From contig NZ_ATVT01000021.1 of assembly GCF_000420865.1 (NCBI RefSeq), forward strand, positions 1 to 49,625: a stretch of 49,625 nucleotides of DNA. The letters are read 5' to 3'. The notes under the pieces were generated by a model, which did no database searches, was not told the origin of the DNA, and was given only the letters and a program-made list of their open reading frames with translations. This document shows, piece by piece, positions 26,675-35,073 of this stretch; positions within the stretch are counted from its first letter, which is position 1; each line of letters starts with the position of its first letter. The position numbers and the translations under genes were made by a program. Origin of the DNA: Butyrivibrio sp. XPD2006 (GTDB lineage: Bacteria; Bacillota; Clostridia; Lachnospirales; Lachnospiraceae).

Positions 26675-27884
26675 ATCCCATGACCTCCCTTACCTTGGAC
26701 AGTCTCTCAAGGAACTGCTTGACCTCTTCCTCGGTATTGTAGAAATATACGCTGGCTCTTGCTGTAGAACCTGCTCCGATAAACTGCATAAGGGGCTGAG
26801 CGCAATGATGTCCTGCTCTGATGCATACCTTGTCGTCGTTGAGCACAGATGACAGATCATGAGGATGAACTCCATCCATTGTAAATGTTACGATTCCGCA
26901 GTGCTTCTTCGGGTCTTTTGATCCATATACCTTGATATAAGGCATCTTGGCGAGACCTTCCATAAGGAGTGTCGTGAGCTTTATTTCCTGGGCTTCTATG
27001 GCCTCAAATCCAACATTCTGAATGTACTTGATGGCAGCCTCAAGCCCAACAGCATCTCCTGCATTAACGGTACCTGCCTCAAACTTGTGTGGCAGCTCGG
27101 CATATGTTGCATCTTCCCTTGTTACATATTCTATCATTTCGCCGCCACGGAGGAAAGGCTGCATGTTATCAAGAAGGTCCCTTCTTCCGTAAAGGGCTCC
27201 GATTCCCATTGGTGCCAGCATCTTGTGTCCTGAGAGGGCAAAGAAATCACATCCAAGATCCTTAACATCGACTGCCATGTGCGGTGCAGACTGAGCTCCG
27301 TCAACTACTACAATTGCTCCCTTAGAGTGAGCATACTCTGTGATCTCTTTTACCGGATTGGTAATTCCGAACACATTTGAGACATGTCCGATGGCCACGA
27401 TCTTGGTCTTATCAGTAATTTTGGAGGTGTATTCCTCCCTGGTGATAACGCCCTCTTCTGTTGGCTCCATGTAAACAAGCTTGGCACCGTTCTTTTTGGC
27501 TACCATCTGCCATGGAAGCATGTTGCTGTGATGCTCCATAACAGTGATGACAATCTCATCTCCCTCGTGGACATTCTCAAGTCCATAGCTGTAAGCTACA
27601 AGGTTTAAAGACTCAGTGGTGTTCCTTGTAAAGATGATCTCCTCTGTTGATCTTGCACCTATAAAATCTGCAACAGTCTTTCTGGCACTCTCATACGCAT
27701 CTGTTGCAGCCATGCTCCAATCATAAAGTCCTCTCAAAGGATTGGCATTGGCTGTGTTGTAAAAATTTGTTACTGCCTCAAGCACCTGTCTTGGGCGCTG
27801 TGATGTTGCTGCATTATCAAAGTAAATGTACTCGCCGGACTTCAATATCTCGAAGTCCTGACGAAAATCGCTTGGTGAGCTCAT
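26664..27884 (-). CDS. sufS: SufS group II cysteine desulfurase
   Basis: 406 aa PLP enzyme. The PLP lysine is K221 in SGHKMLAP and the catalytic cysteine C361 is in RAGHHCAQP, both group II (SufS) signatures. It removes sulfur from cysteine and passes it to SufU. It is located between sufD (10 nt upstream) and sufU (overlapping). Confidence 0.96.
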   Translation of the reverse strand: MSSPSDFRQDFEILKSGEYIYFDNAATSQRPRQVLEAVTNFYNTANANPLRGLYDWSMAATDAYESARKTVADFIGARSTEEIIFTRNTTESLNLVAYSYGLENVHEGDEIVITVMEHHSNMLPWQMVAKKNGAKLVYMEPTEEGVITREEYTSKITDKTKIVAIGHVSNVFGITNPVKEITEYAHSKGAIVVVDGAQSAPHMAVDVKDLGCDFFALSGHKMLAPMGIGALYGRRDLLDNMQPFLRGGEMIEYVTREDATYAELPHKFEAGTVNAGDAVGLEAAIKYIQNVGFEAIEAQEIKLTTLLMEGLAKMPYIKVYGSKDPKKHCGIVTFTMDGVHPHDLSSVLNDDKVCIRAGHHCAQPLMQFIGAGSTARASVYFYNTEEEVKQFLERLSKVREVMGYGA

Positions 27885-27894
27885 GGTTTTCCTC

Positions 27895-29064
27895 TCATAC
27901 TATGTTCTGAATGTAATAAAGTGTCTTCTGCATGATTTCAGGGTCCGGGATCAGTCTTGCAACGCTGTCCAGCCTTGCCTTTATCATGATCCTTTTGGCC
28001 TCTTCTTCATCTATACCACGGGTCTGCATGTAGAACAGTATGTCCTCACCAAGTTCTCCTATGGTTGCGCCATGTCTTCCCTCTACGTCCTCTTCCTGGC
28101 AAAGGATAACAGGCATTGTCTTATTTACTACGTCTTCGCCAAGAAGCAGAGTATCTTCCTGCTCATCGCCCACAGAGCCTGAGCTTCCCTTCTTAAAATC
28201 AAGAGTTCCTCTGAAGGTCTTGGAAGCTGTATCCATAAGAACTCCCTTAAACTGCATAAGAGCCTGCGTCTTCTTACCTCTCTGGTCAGCCACATAGTTG
28301 ATATCAAGGTTGTGGTCACCTCTTACAAGATAACCCATATTGCTTGTAAATTCTGTGTTCTTCTCGGCCAGATTTACATAGGCGCTTGAAAAGACCTTAC
28401 ATCCGCCGAGTTCTACAGTTACAAGATCAATCTTGCCGTCATTAAGACAAGCGCCTCCGATATCATCAAAATGTACAAAACCATCACCCAAAAGCTGTGA
28501 CTTGATCAGATTGATCCTGGCACCGTCCTCTGCAAAAAGTCTTGTGCTAACGCCCTGGAAGCCTTTGGCATCCTTGTCTGAAGTGTAGACAATCACGACT
28601 GTTACTTCGGAATCCTTTTTGGCATGAATGATCTGTCCCGAAAGGGAAGCATCTCCATCCTTCATATCATAACTTATAACAATTGGCTTATCTGCCTTAA
28701 CACCTTCATCTACGGTGTAAATATCAACTGTAGCTCCCATGCTGATCATGAGGCCATCCACATCTGCTCCCATTCCTGTCCTGAGAGCCTGAGAATCATC
28801 TCTTTTTGATGTATCCCCGTTTGGCTCTACGTGACCGTCTATGGTAGCCAGGATCCTGTCATTGTTTGCTTTAAAAAGCTCTCCTGCTTCTGCAAAAGGA
28901 ACCGCCTGCCTGACTGTTACGCCTGCCGGAAGCTCTTTTGCCAAAGGAGACTTATTGTCTGATATATTAAAATCACTTATCTGAAGGGTGCTGTCATTTA
29001 CATGCAGGAAATTGTATGTAAGAACAGGCAGCACATTGACCTTCATGTTTAAATCATTACTCAT
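27895..29064 (-). CDS. sufD: SufD Fe-S scaffold subunit
   Basis: 389 aa. The core is a beta-helix SufB/SufD domain with strands such as DLVTVELGGCKVFSSAYVNL, and the C-terminal HGATIGELGEDILFYMQTRGIDEEEAKRIM is characteristic of the family. It forms the SufBC2D complex with SufB and SufC. The N-terminal part is more variable than SufB. It lies 15 nt after sufB. Confidence 0.92.
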   Translation of the reverse strand: MSNDLNMKVNVLPVLTYNFLHVNDSTLQISDFNISDNKSPLAKELPAGVTVRQAVPFAEAGELFKANNDRILATIDGHVEPNGDTSKRDDSQALRTGMGADVDGLMISMGATVDIYTVDEGVKADKPIVISYDMKDGDASLSGQIIHAKKDSEVTVVIVYTSDKDAKGFQGVSTRLFAEDGARINLIKSQLLGDGFVHFDDIGGACLNDGKIDLVTVELGGCKVFSSAYVNLAEKNTEFTSNMGYLVRGDHNLDINYVADQRGKKTQALMQFKGVLMDTASKTFRGTLDFKKGSSGSVGDEQEDTLLLGEDVVNKTMPVILCQEEDVEGRHGATIGELGEDILFYMQTRGIDEEEAKRIMIKARLDSVARLIPDPEIMQKTLYYIQNIV

Positions 29065-29079
29065 CTGCTCTTCCCCTTA

Positions 29080-30498
29080 TCAGCCGTTTCCGCTCATCTC
29101 GAGCTTGATCAGATTATTCATCTCTACCGCATATTCCAAAGGCAGTTCCTTGGAAACAGGATTTGCAAAGCCGCTTACGATCATGGCCTTGGCATCCTCT
29201 TCGCTAATTCCTCTGCTCATCAGGTAGAAGATTGCTTCATCACTGATTCTTCCGATCTTAGCCTCGTGTCCTACATCTGCATCATTTGTACGGATATCCA
29301 TTCCGGGGATCGTGTCTGCTCTGGAAATTGAATCCAGCATAAGTGAGTCACAGGAAACAGATGCCTTGGCTCTCTTGGCGCTCTTTTGAATTATAACGCT
29401 GCTTCGGTATGTTCCTACTCCGCCGTCCTTGGATATGGACTTTGTATTAATTACTGAGCTTGTATGCTTACCCTGATGCACAACCTTGGCTCCGGTATCA
29501 AGGTTCTGGCCCTTGCCGGCAAATGTTATTCCTGTGAATTCCATCTTGGAATTGTCGCCCTTAAGAATTGTCATGGGATACAGGTATGATGTGTGGGAGC
29601 CAAAAGAGCCTGAAACCCACTCCATTATTCCGTTCTCCTCAACAATAGCTCTCTTGGTGTTGAGGTTGTACATGTTCTTGGACCAGTTCTCGATGGTTGA
29701 ATATCTGAGCCTTGCGTTCTTTGCAACATAGAGCTCAACACAACCTGCGTGGAGATTGGCCACATTATACTTAGGAGCTGAACATCCTTCTATAAAGTGA
29801 AGGTCTGCTCCCTCATCAACTATAATAAGTGTGTGCTCGAACTGTCCGGCACCCGCAGCATTAAGTCTGAAATATGACTGCAGAGGGATGTCTACCTTTA
29901 CTCCCTTTGGAACATAAACAAAAGATCCGCCTGACCAAACAGCGCCGTGAAGTGCTGCAAACTTGTGGTCTGTGGGAGGTACCAGCTTCATGAAGTGTGA
30001 CTTTATCATGTCTGCATACTCTCCGCGAAGAGCGCTTTCAAGGTCTGTGTAGATAACGCCCTGGGCAGCAACCTCATCCTTGACGTTGTGATATACCAGC
30101 TCGGAATCGTACTGTGCACCGACACCTGCCAGTGACTCTCTCTCTGCCTGTGGAATACCCAGTCTTTCGAATGTGTTCTTGATATCCTCAGGAACATCTT
30201 CCCACTTGCCCTTCATGTCGGACTTATGTCTGACATAGGAAGAAATCTTGTCCATATCGAGGCCTTCAATACTGGGGCCCCAGTCAGGTACCTTTATATC
30301 GTTGTAGAGCTTAAGACACTCAAGTCTGAAATCGCGCATCCACTCAGGATCGTTCTTTTCCTCGGACACCTTAAGGACAGTCTCCTCGGTAAGTCCCTCA
30401 GCCATACGGTAGAAGTCTTTTTCGCTCTCTACATCCTTAAAATCGTATAAGCTGCGGTCGATATCGGCCACAACCTGCTTGTTGTTAGTTTCAGCCAT
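29080..30498 (-). CDS. sufB: SufB Fe-S scaffold subunit
   Basis: 472 aa, the usual length. Conserved stretches include the FAALHGAVWSGGSFVYVPKG region, IVDEGADLHFIEGCSAPKY, HAGCVELYVAKNARLRYSTI and the C-terminal GHEAKIGRISDEAIFYLMSR. It is the primary scaffold on which new Fe-S clusters form. The start is 1 nt after the sufC stop region, so the genes are tightly coupled. Confidence 0.96.
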   Translation of the reverse strand: MAETNNKQVVADIDRSLYDFKDVESEKDFYRMAEGLTEETVLKVSEEKNDPEWMRDFRLECLKLYNDIKVPDWGPSIEGLDMDKISSYVRHKSDMKGKWEDVPEDIKNTFERLGIPQAERESLAGVGAQYDSELVYHNVKDEVAAQGVIYTDLESALRGEYADMIKSHFMKLVPPTDHKFAALHGAVWSGGSFVYVPKGVKVDIPLQSYFRLNAAGAGQFEHTLIIVDEGADLHFIEGCSAPKYNVANLHAGCVELYVAKNARLRYSTIENWSKNMYNLNTKRAIVEENGIMEWVSGSFGSHTSYLYPMTILKGDNSKMEFTGITFAGKGQNLDTGAKVVHQGKHTSSVINTKSISKDGGVGTYRSSVIIQKSAKRAKASVSCDSLMLDSISRADTIPGMDIRTNDADVGHEAKIGRISDEAIFYLMSRGISEEDAKAMIVSGFANPVSKELPLEYAVEMNNLIKLEMSGNG

Positions 30499-30499
30499 C

Positions 30500-31261
30500 T
30501 TAATCCTCTTTCACAAATCTCTCGAATCCGTTTGCATTGATCTCATCTACAAGACTTCCGTCGCCTGTGTGAACAATGTTTCCCTTAACAAGGACGTGTG
30601 TGTAATCAACGTGAAGTGACTCCAATATCTTGGTGCTGTGAGTAATTATAAGAAGTGCTCCGTCCTTTTTCTTCTGATACTCCTCAATACCCTTTGAAAC
30701 AGTACGAACAGCGTCTACATCAAGACCTGAGTCTGTCTCATCAAGAATTGCAAGCTTGGGGTTGAGCATAAGAAGCTGAAGGATCTCCGCTTTCTTTTTC
30801 TCACCGCCGGAAAATCCTACATTTAAATCTCTGTCTGCATAAGCCTCGTCCATGGAAAGAACATCCATAGCACCTTTAAGAGCTTTTTTGTATGCAAGAA
30901 GCTTAACAGGTGCGCCTGTCTGTGCGTGGCTTGCATTTCTGATAAAGCTGCTCATTGAAATTCCCGGAACCTCGTGTGGGTTCTGGAATGATAAAAACAT
31001 TCCGGCTTTAGCTCTTTTATCAGCGGACAGATCAGTAATATCCTGACCCTCAAACAAAATGCTTCCTTCGGTTACACAATAATGAGGATTACCCATAAGT
31101 GTATAGCCCAGTGTGGACTTACCTGCTCCGTTGGGTCCCATTAGTACATGAGTTTCTCCGGGTTTGATCTCAAGATTGATATTATGAAGAATCGGCAACT
31201 CATTGTCGATTGAAACCGAGAGGTCTTTTACCTGTAATAATGCGTTCTCAGACATAGTCAA
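30500..31261 (-). CDS. sufC: SufC ATPase of the SUF system
   Basis: 253 aa ABC-type ATPase. Walker A is GPNGAGKST (near 40-50), the signature FSGGEKKKAEILQ, and Walker B LAILDETDSGLD, with the SufC-specific DETDSGLD. It drives conformational change in SufBCD. It is the first gene of the operon, with a dyad operator and promoter immediately upstream. Confidence 0.96.
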   Translation of the reverse strand: MTMSENALLQVKDLSVSIDNELPILHNINLEIKPGETHVLMGPNGAGKSTLGYTLMGNPHYCVTEGSILFEGQDITDLSADKRAKAGMFLSFQNPHEVPGISMSSFIRNASHAQTGAPVKLLAYKKALKGAMDVLSMDEAYADRDLNVGFSGGEKKKAEILQLLMLNPKLAILDETDSGLDVDAVRTVSKGIEEYQKKKDGALLIITHSTKILESLHVDYTHVLVKGNIVHTGDGSLVDEINANGFERFVKED

Positions 31262-31276
31262 AACTTCCTTTCGTAA

Positions 31277-31297
31277 TTCCTACTAACTTGGTAGGAA
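31277..31297. promoter_or_regulatory. 21-bp dyad operator at the suf promoter (Rrf2/IscR-like)
   Basis: TTCCTAC-N7-GTAGGAA, perfectly symmetric in its 7-bp arms and nearly so in the core (one mismatched pair). It starts 3 nt downstream of the -10 box, over the expected transcription start, a typical repressor position. Rrf2/IscR-family control of suf operons is well known; the match to a specific motif was not verified. Confidence 0.7.
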
Positions 31298-31299
31298 AA

Positions 31300-31329
31300 A
31301 TAATAACACCACTATACTGCGCTTGTCAA
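31300..31329 (-). promoter_or_regulatory. suf operon promoter
   Basis: Minus-strand TTGACA (31324-31329) and TATTAT (31300-31305) with an 18-bp spacer; the operator follows at once. Confidence 0.85.
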
Positions 31330-31361
31330 ACTATATGCGCTGCAAGTTTAAAATAAATTGC

Positions 31362-31390
31362 TTGACATAGCGGTAAAAGTTGTTTATTAT
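31362..31390 (+). promoter_or_regulatory. tRNA-Gly promoter
   Basis: TTGACA (31362-31367) and TATTAT (31385-31390), 17-bp spacer, 19 nt before the tRNA. It is divergent from the suf promoter. Confidence 0.88.
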
Positions 31391-31409
31391 ATGTTCTTGT
31401 CAGCACCAC

Positions 31410-31480
31410 GCGGGTGTAGTTCAATGGTAGAACACCAGCCTTCCAAGCTGGATACGTGGGTTCGATTCCCATCACCCGCT
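31410..31480 (+). tRNA. tRNA-Gly(TCC)
   Basis: 71 nt. The acceptor GCGGGTG (31410-31416) pairs with CACCCGC (31473-31479), the discriminator is T, the anticodon loop CTTCCAA gives TCC, and the T-arm has GGTTCGATTCC. CCA is not encoded. Confidence 0.97.
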
Positions 31481-31487
31481 TTTGATA

Positions 31488-31512
31488 AACCAGCAATGAG
31501 CTGGTATTTTTT
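31488..31512 (+). terminator. terminator of tRNA-Gly
   Basis: ACCAGC (31489-31494), loop AATGA, GCTGGT (31500-31505), then ATTTTTTT. Confidence 0.85.
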
Positions 31513-31524
31513 TGTCAGAATTTT

Positions 31525-31545
31525 AAATGCAAATGATTTGCATTT
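31525..31545. promoter_or_regulatory. perfect 21-bp dyad, Fur-family-type operator
   Basis: AAATGCAAAT-G-ATTTGCATTT is a perfect palindrome centred on 31535, followed by a further GCATTTGC half-repeat. It lies between the tRNA-Gly terminator and the exporter-like gene whose neighbour encodes a Fur-family regulator, so autoregulation of the pair by that protein is likely (inference). It resembles Fur/Zur boxes in length and symmetry. The gene's own promoter is not clear. Confidence 0.75.
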
Positions 31546-31576
31546 GCATTTGCCAGCAAACAACAAGGAGACAACA

Positions 31577-32473
31577 ATGGACGTTATTATCGATATTGTA
31601 TTGGATGCAGTCATAGACTCAGTTAAGATACTGCCATTTCTTTATCTGACTTATCTGGTAATGGAATATTTAGAGCACAGAACAGCTGAGTTTACAGAAA
31701 ATATAGTTCAGAAGACCGAGCACTTTGGTCCTCTTCTCGGCGGACTTATCGGAGTATTCCCACAGTGCGGATTCTCGGCAGCAGCTTCAAACCTTTATGC
31801 CGGACGTGTCATCACTATGGGTACACTGATAGCAATCTATCTCTCAACCTCAGACGAGATGATTCCTCTTCTTATCTCAGAGCACTTCCCTGTAGGGACC
31901 ATGATCAAGATCCTGGCCCTCAAGGCTGTTATCGGTATCATTGCCGGATTTATCATTGATTTTGCTGTTCACGCCTTTCATAAGGCTCACGGACAAAGAT
32001 CAGAAGATCCCGTGAGGATAAATGAACTCTGCGAAAAAGAGCACTGCCACTGCGACGATGAAGAAGATACAACTCTTAAGGGAATGGCTAAATCAGCTTT
32101 TGTTCACACCCTTCATATCTTCCTTTTCGTACTTGTACTCACACTTTTGCTCAATATTGTTATCACAGTGATCGGTGAAGAGCACCTGTCCATGCTCCTT
32201 AAGACAAACCCGGTTGTGAGCCATATCCTGGCAGGAATCATCGGACTTATCCCCAACTGTGCTCCTTCAGTTATCATCACAACGCTCTATCTTGACCAGA
32301 TGATAACCTTGGGAACCATGATGTCAGGACTCCTCGTTGGCGCCGGAATCGGACTTCTTGTACTCTTTAGAGTCAATCCCGAGAAAAAGGTCAACTTTAA
32401 CGTAGCTATACTTCTGTTTTTAATCGGAACTGTCTCCGGACTTCTTATTGATGTTCTCGGAATCACCCTTTGA
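31577..32473 (+). CDS. putative heavy-metal exporter (ArsP_2-type membrane protein)
   Basis: 298 aa with about eight membrane helices in two related halves. Each half carries a matching motif: GVFPQCGFSAAASNLYAGR near residue 58 and GLIPNCAPSVIITTLYLDQ near 220. The loop between them has a metal-binding-looking CEKEHCHCDDEED. This fits the putative 10TM heavy-metal exporter family (PF11449, from memory). The frame extends to 31358 through the tRNA, but AAGGAG at 31565-31570 sets the start at 31577. The substrate metal is unknown. It is coupled to the following fur-type gene. Confidence 0.83.
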   Translation: MDVIIDIVLDAVIDSVKILPFLYLTYLVMEYLEHRTAEFTENIVQKTEHFGPLLGGLIGVFPQCGFSAAASNLYAGRVITMGTLIAIYLSTSDEMIPLLISEHFPVGTMIKILALKAVIGIIAGFIIDFAVHAFHKAHGQRSEDPVRINELCEKEHCHCDDEEDTTLKGMAKSAFVHTLHIFLFVLVLTLLLNIVITVIGEEHLSMLLKTNPVVSHILAGIIGLIPNCAPSVIITTLYLDQMITLGTMMSGLLVGAGIGLLVLFRVNPEKKVNFNVAILLFLIGTVSGLLIDVLGITL

Positions 32474-32493
32474 CAGTAATATGGGGTAAAGAC

Positions 32494-32958
32494 ATGACAC
32501 ACAAGATACACTCTCATTCATTTGATGAAACAATTGAAAAGAACTGGCCTGAGGGAGTCAAGAAGACTCGCCAGAGAATTGATATCTACAAGGTTCTCTA
32601 CCTGGCAGATGAGCCCCTCTCGGCTGCTGAGATATACAGCGCACTTAATGAGAAGGCTTCAAAAGAGATGTATGCTTTCTCCACAGTTTACAGGAATCTC
32701 CTGGCCTTTGAGAAAGCCGGAATGATAGAAAAATCCGTTCTCACCACAGAGGATAACGCGGTTTACGAACTCAAAAAGCAGACCCACAGGCACTATGCTG
32801 TATGTCTTAATTGCCACGAGAAGTTCACCATTGCCACATGCCCGCTTCACGAGATATCAAAAGACCTCGAGACAACCCTTCCGGGTTTTGAAGTAACAGG
32901 TCATCATCTTGAAATATACGGATACTGCAGTAAATGTAAAAAGACCATGGCGCATTAA
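32494..32958 (+). CDS. Fur-family metalloregulator
   Basis: 154 aa with an N-terminal winged helix (KKTRQRIDIYKVL ... STVYRNLLAFEKAGMIEK) and a C-terminal dimer/metal domain (THRHYAVCLNCHEKFTI). Two CxxC pairs (CLNC, CSKC) can hold structural zinc. The ATG at 32494 is preceded by GGGG at 7 nt. Fur, Zur, PerR and Mur cannot be told apart here. Its place after a metal exporter and near a 21-bp dyad suggests it controls metal export. Confidence 0.9.
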   Translation: MTHKIHSHSFDETIEKNWPEGVKKTRQRIDIYKVLYLADEPLSAAEIYSALNEKASKEMYAFSTVYRNLLAFEKAGMIEKSVLTTEDNAVYELKKQTHRHYAVCLNCHEKFTIATCPLHEISKDLETTLPGFEVTGHHLEIYGYCSKCKKTMAH

Positions 32959-32977
32959 ACGCCACGGTCTTTTTTTG
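32940..32977 (+). terminator. bidirectional terminator between fur-type gene and lipoprotein gene
   Basis: 13-nt arms (32940-32952, 32960-32972) with one mismatch, a loop that contains the fur-type stop codon, and T runs on both strands. A second 6-bp hairpin (GAGTCA...TGACTC, near 32977-33005) follows. Confidence 0.88.
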
Positions 32978-33010
32978 AGTCAAAATGAAACGTCCCCGGT
33001 GACTCATTTG

Positions 33011-34240
33011 TCAGCCGTAGTAGAACTTGATTGACTGGGGATATGTTCCCAGTTTATAAGCATGCCAGCCCGCATCCAGGTGGTATACATATGTTATTGT
33101 GTTACCCTGCTGATCCATCCAGGATATATCGAGTATGGCGTGATCCAGGTATCTGTCCTCGCTATCCAGTGTAATCGTGCAGTGTCCGGTGGAGATATCA
33201 TCTATATTGAACATACCTGTAGACTCATTGAGTTCATACAGCTCACCGTTCTTGTCTATCTTCCAGTCGCCAAAATACCAGTTCTGTCCGACCTGAAGGT
33301 TTTGAAGCTCAACATAGTCACCAACTGAGATTCTTCTGTAGATTGTAGGCACATTCGCCCCCAGAGTTTTATGAGATGAATTCAGAGAATATGCACCATC
33401 TATAATAGTATCCAGGTTTGTTTTTACATTTTCTCTTCCCCCATGCCATACAACCTCATATTTCTGGCCTTCGTATTCAAATCCGGCAGAAGTATATTTC
33501 CCCAGAATTCCCGAGAGATTTGTCTCCAGTTTCTTTTCATAGTTGTGCTCATAGCTCAGCTGATATGATGTTACTCTCTCAGGATCAAATTTGTCGTTAT
33601 GATAGACTCTCTCAACCTTAAAGGGAAGGGTTCCGAAAACCATTACCGTATCACCTTCCTCAAGTTCAGAGCTGAACTCTTCTCCATGCACATAATCATC
33701 GGCAAAGGTTGGATTAGTGGCAGTGTTATACTCGATAATTGTGCCACCGAAATCCTCCATCGAAATATCGCTGCCTATAAGCTTACCTGCGATACCCTCG
33801 TAGATTTTCTCGTTCAGATCGTTAATAGCCCATTTTGTCTCACGATATTCAATGGTATTAAAATCCATAGTAGTAAGCTTTTCATTCAGAGCGTGCAGCT
33901 CATCGGTAAGCTTTGCATACTCCTGAGGGTTACTGACAGATAACGGAACAATACTGCTGTAATCGACTGAAGCATGCTCTGTGCGTCCGCCGCCGGCAGC
34001 GTCATTGTTCTCATCTACGGTTGCAGAGTTTGCAGCCTCCGGCTCTTTTTCTGTACCCACATCTTCCTGCACATTTTCAACGCTCACATCTGCCTGTGCA
34101 TTATCGGTATTAACAACTTCCTGTACTGTTTCGGAAGTAGCAGCCGCTGCTGCATTTACATCCTCAATAACTGCCTCTTTACCGCATCCGCAGAGCAAGA
34201 TACTGCAAAGCAGTACCCCTGTAAGTGTTCTTTTTATCAT
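33011..34240 (-). CDS. lipoprotein of unknown function, last of a sigma-D-controlled set
   Basis: 409 aa. It has a signal peptide with lipobox ILLCGC (cysteine about residue 19), then an Ala/Glu/Asp-rich linker to about residue 85, then a globular region of ~320 residues rich in strands and aromatic residues (YRRISVGDYVELQNLQVGQNW, KIDKNGELYELN). No family was recognised. Predicted to be anchored on the outer face of the membrane. It lies 20 nt after the other lipoprotein gene, so the two are probably co-transcribed. Confidence 0.8.
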   Translation of the reverse strand: MIKRTLTGVLLCSILLCGCGKEAVIEDVNAAAAATSETVQEVVNTDNAQADVSVENVQEDVGTEKEPEAANSATVDENNDAAGGGRTEHASVDYSSIVPLSVSNPQEYAKLTDELHALNEKLTTMDFNTIEYRETKWAINDLNEKIYEGIAGKLIGSDISMEDFGGTIIEYNTATNPTFADDYVHGEEFSSELEEGDTVMVFGTLPFKVERVYHNDKFDPERVTSYQLSYEHNYEKKLETNLSGILGKYTSAGFEYEGQKYEVVWHGGRENVKTNLDTIIDGAYSLNSSHKTLGANVPTIYRRISVGDYVELQNLQVGQNWYFGDWKIDKNGELYELNESTGMFNIDDISTGHCTITLDSEDRYLDHAILDISWMDQQGNTITYVYHLDAGWHAYKLGTYPQSIKFYYG

Positions 34241-34260
34241 ACTTTATCTCCTCAATTGTC

Positions 34261-35043
34261 TTAATTTCCACCTTCTGAGCTCGCATCAGCAGAAGCATCC
34301 TCTGCAGCCCCCTCAGCTGCACCTTCTTCTGTCTCTACAGGCTCCGGCTCGGGGAAGTATCCCCCAAGTGTTGCTGTTCCGACGGCTTCCTTGGAATCAT
34401 AGGTAAGTACAATAGATGCTCCGTCCAAAGCCTCTCCCCTAAGGCTCTCGCAGCTTAATGTGTACTCATTGTTCACGTCATCAGTGATGACAAACTCCCA
34501 CTCACTGCTGTCTGAATAGATATCCAGTGAAACGCCCATGAGTGTGTACCCGGCAAGGAGTGTAACGCCGTCTCCTATGTAATTGTCACTGTAGGTATCA
34601 GCGGTAATGTCATGTAAAACTATCTTGGAAAGATTCATTCCCGTCTTATTAATAAAATAAGCATCAAGGCCTTTGTGTTTTGCCTTTTCTTCCTTTACTC
34701 CCGTCTCATCAGTAAGGATTGCCGACAGATCTTTTCCCAGATTCTGATAGCTGTCCGTAAGCTCTGCTATAGTTGGCAGGACCTCATCAATCTTCTTGTC
34801 GCTCATTTTTGTAAAGTCCAGCTGCTCTATCTCAGCTTCCTTGAGAGCCAGCTCATCCAAAGAACTGCGCATCGTTGTATCTGAGATATCAAGGTATGTA
34901 TCCTCTGCTGTCTGCTTGACCTGCATAAGAAGGCTTCTGGCCTGTTCTGCCTCAGAAAGCTTCTCGTCGGATGGTCTGCAGCCCACCAGTAAAAGAGCCA
35001 TAACAGCAATCATCATTAGAATGGATTTCTTTTTAATCTTCAT
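34261..35043 (-). CDS. lipoprotein of unknown function
   Basis: 260 aa. It has a basic N-terminus, hydrophobic helix and lipobox LLVGC (cysteine about residue 22). A helical region (residues 30-110) is followed by a strand-rich part (ITADTYSDNYIGDGVTLLAGY, WEFVITDDVNNEYTLSCE), then a Glu/Ala/Ser-rich tail from about 230. No family recognised. The gene is 30 nt after the DUF3810 gene. Confidence 0.8.
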   Translation of the reverse strand: MKIKKKSILMMIAVMALLLVGCRPSDEKLSEAEQARSLLMQVKQTAEDTYLDISDTTMRSSLDELALKEAEIEQLDFTKMSDKKIDEVLPTIAELTDSYQNLGKDLSAILTDETGVKEEKAKHKGLDAYFINKTGMNLSKIVLHDITADTYSDNYIGDGVTLLAGYTLMGVSLDIYSDSSEWEFVITDDVNNEYTLSCESLRGEALDGASIVLTYDSKEAVGTATLGGYFPEPEPVETEEGAAEGAAEDASADASSEGGN

Positions 35044-35073
35044 GTTTACTCCCGATAAATAAAATACTCGAAC

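Noticed and set aside
31358..31576. Longer N-terminus for the metal exporter-like gene
   Set aside because: It would translate through the tRNA-Gly gene and its terminator; the ATG at 31577 has a proper ribosome site.
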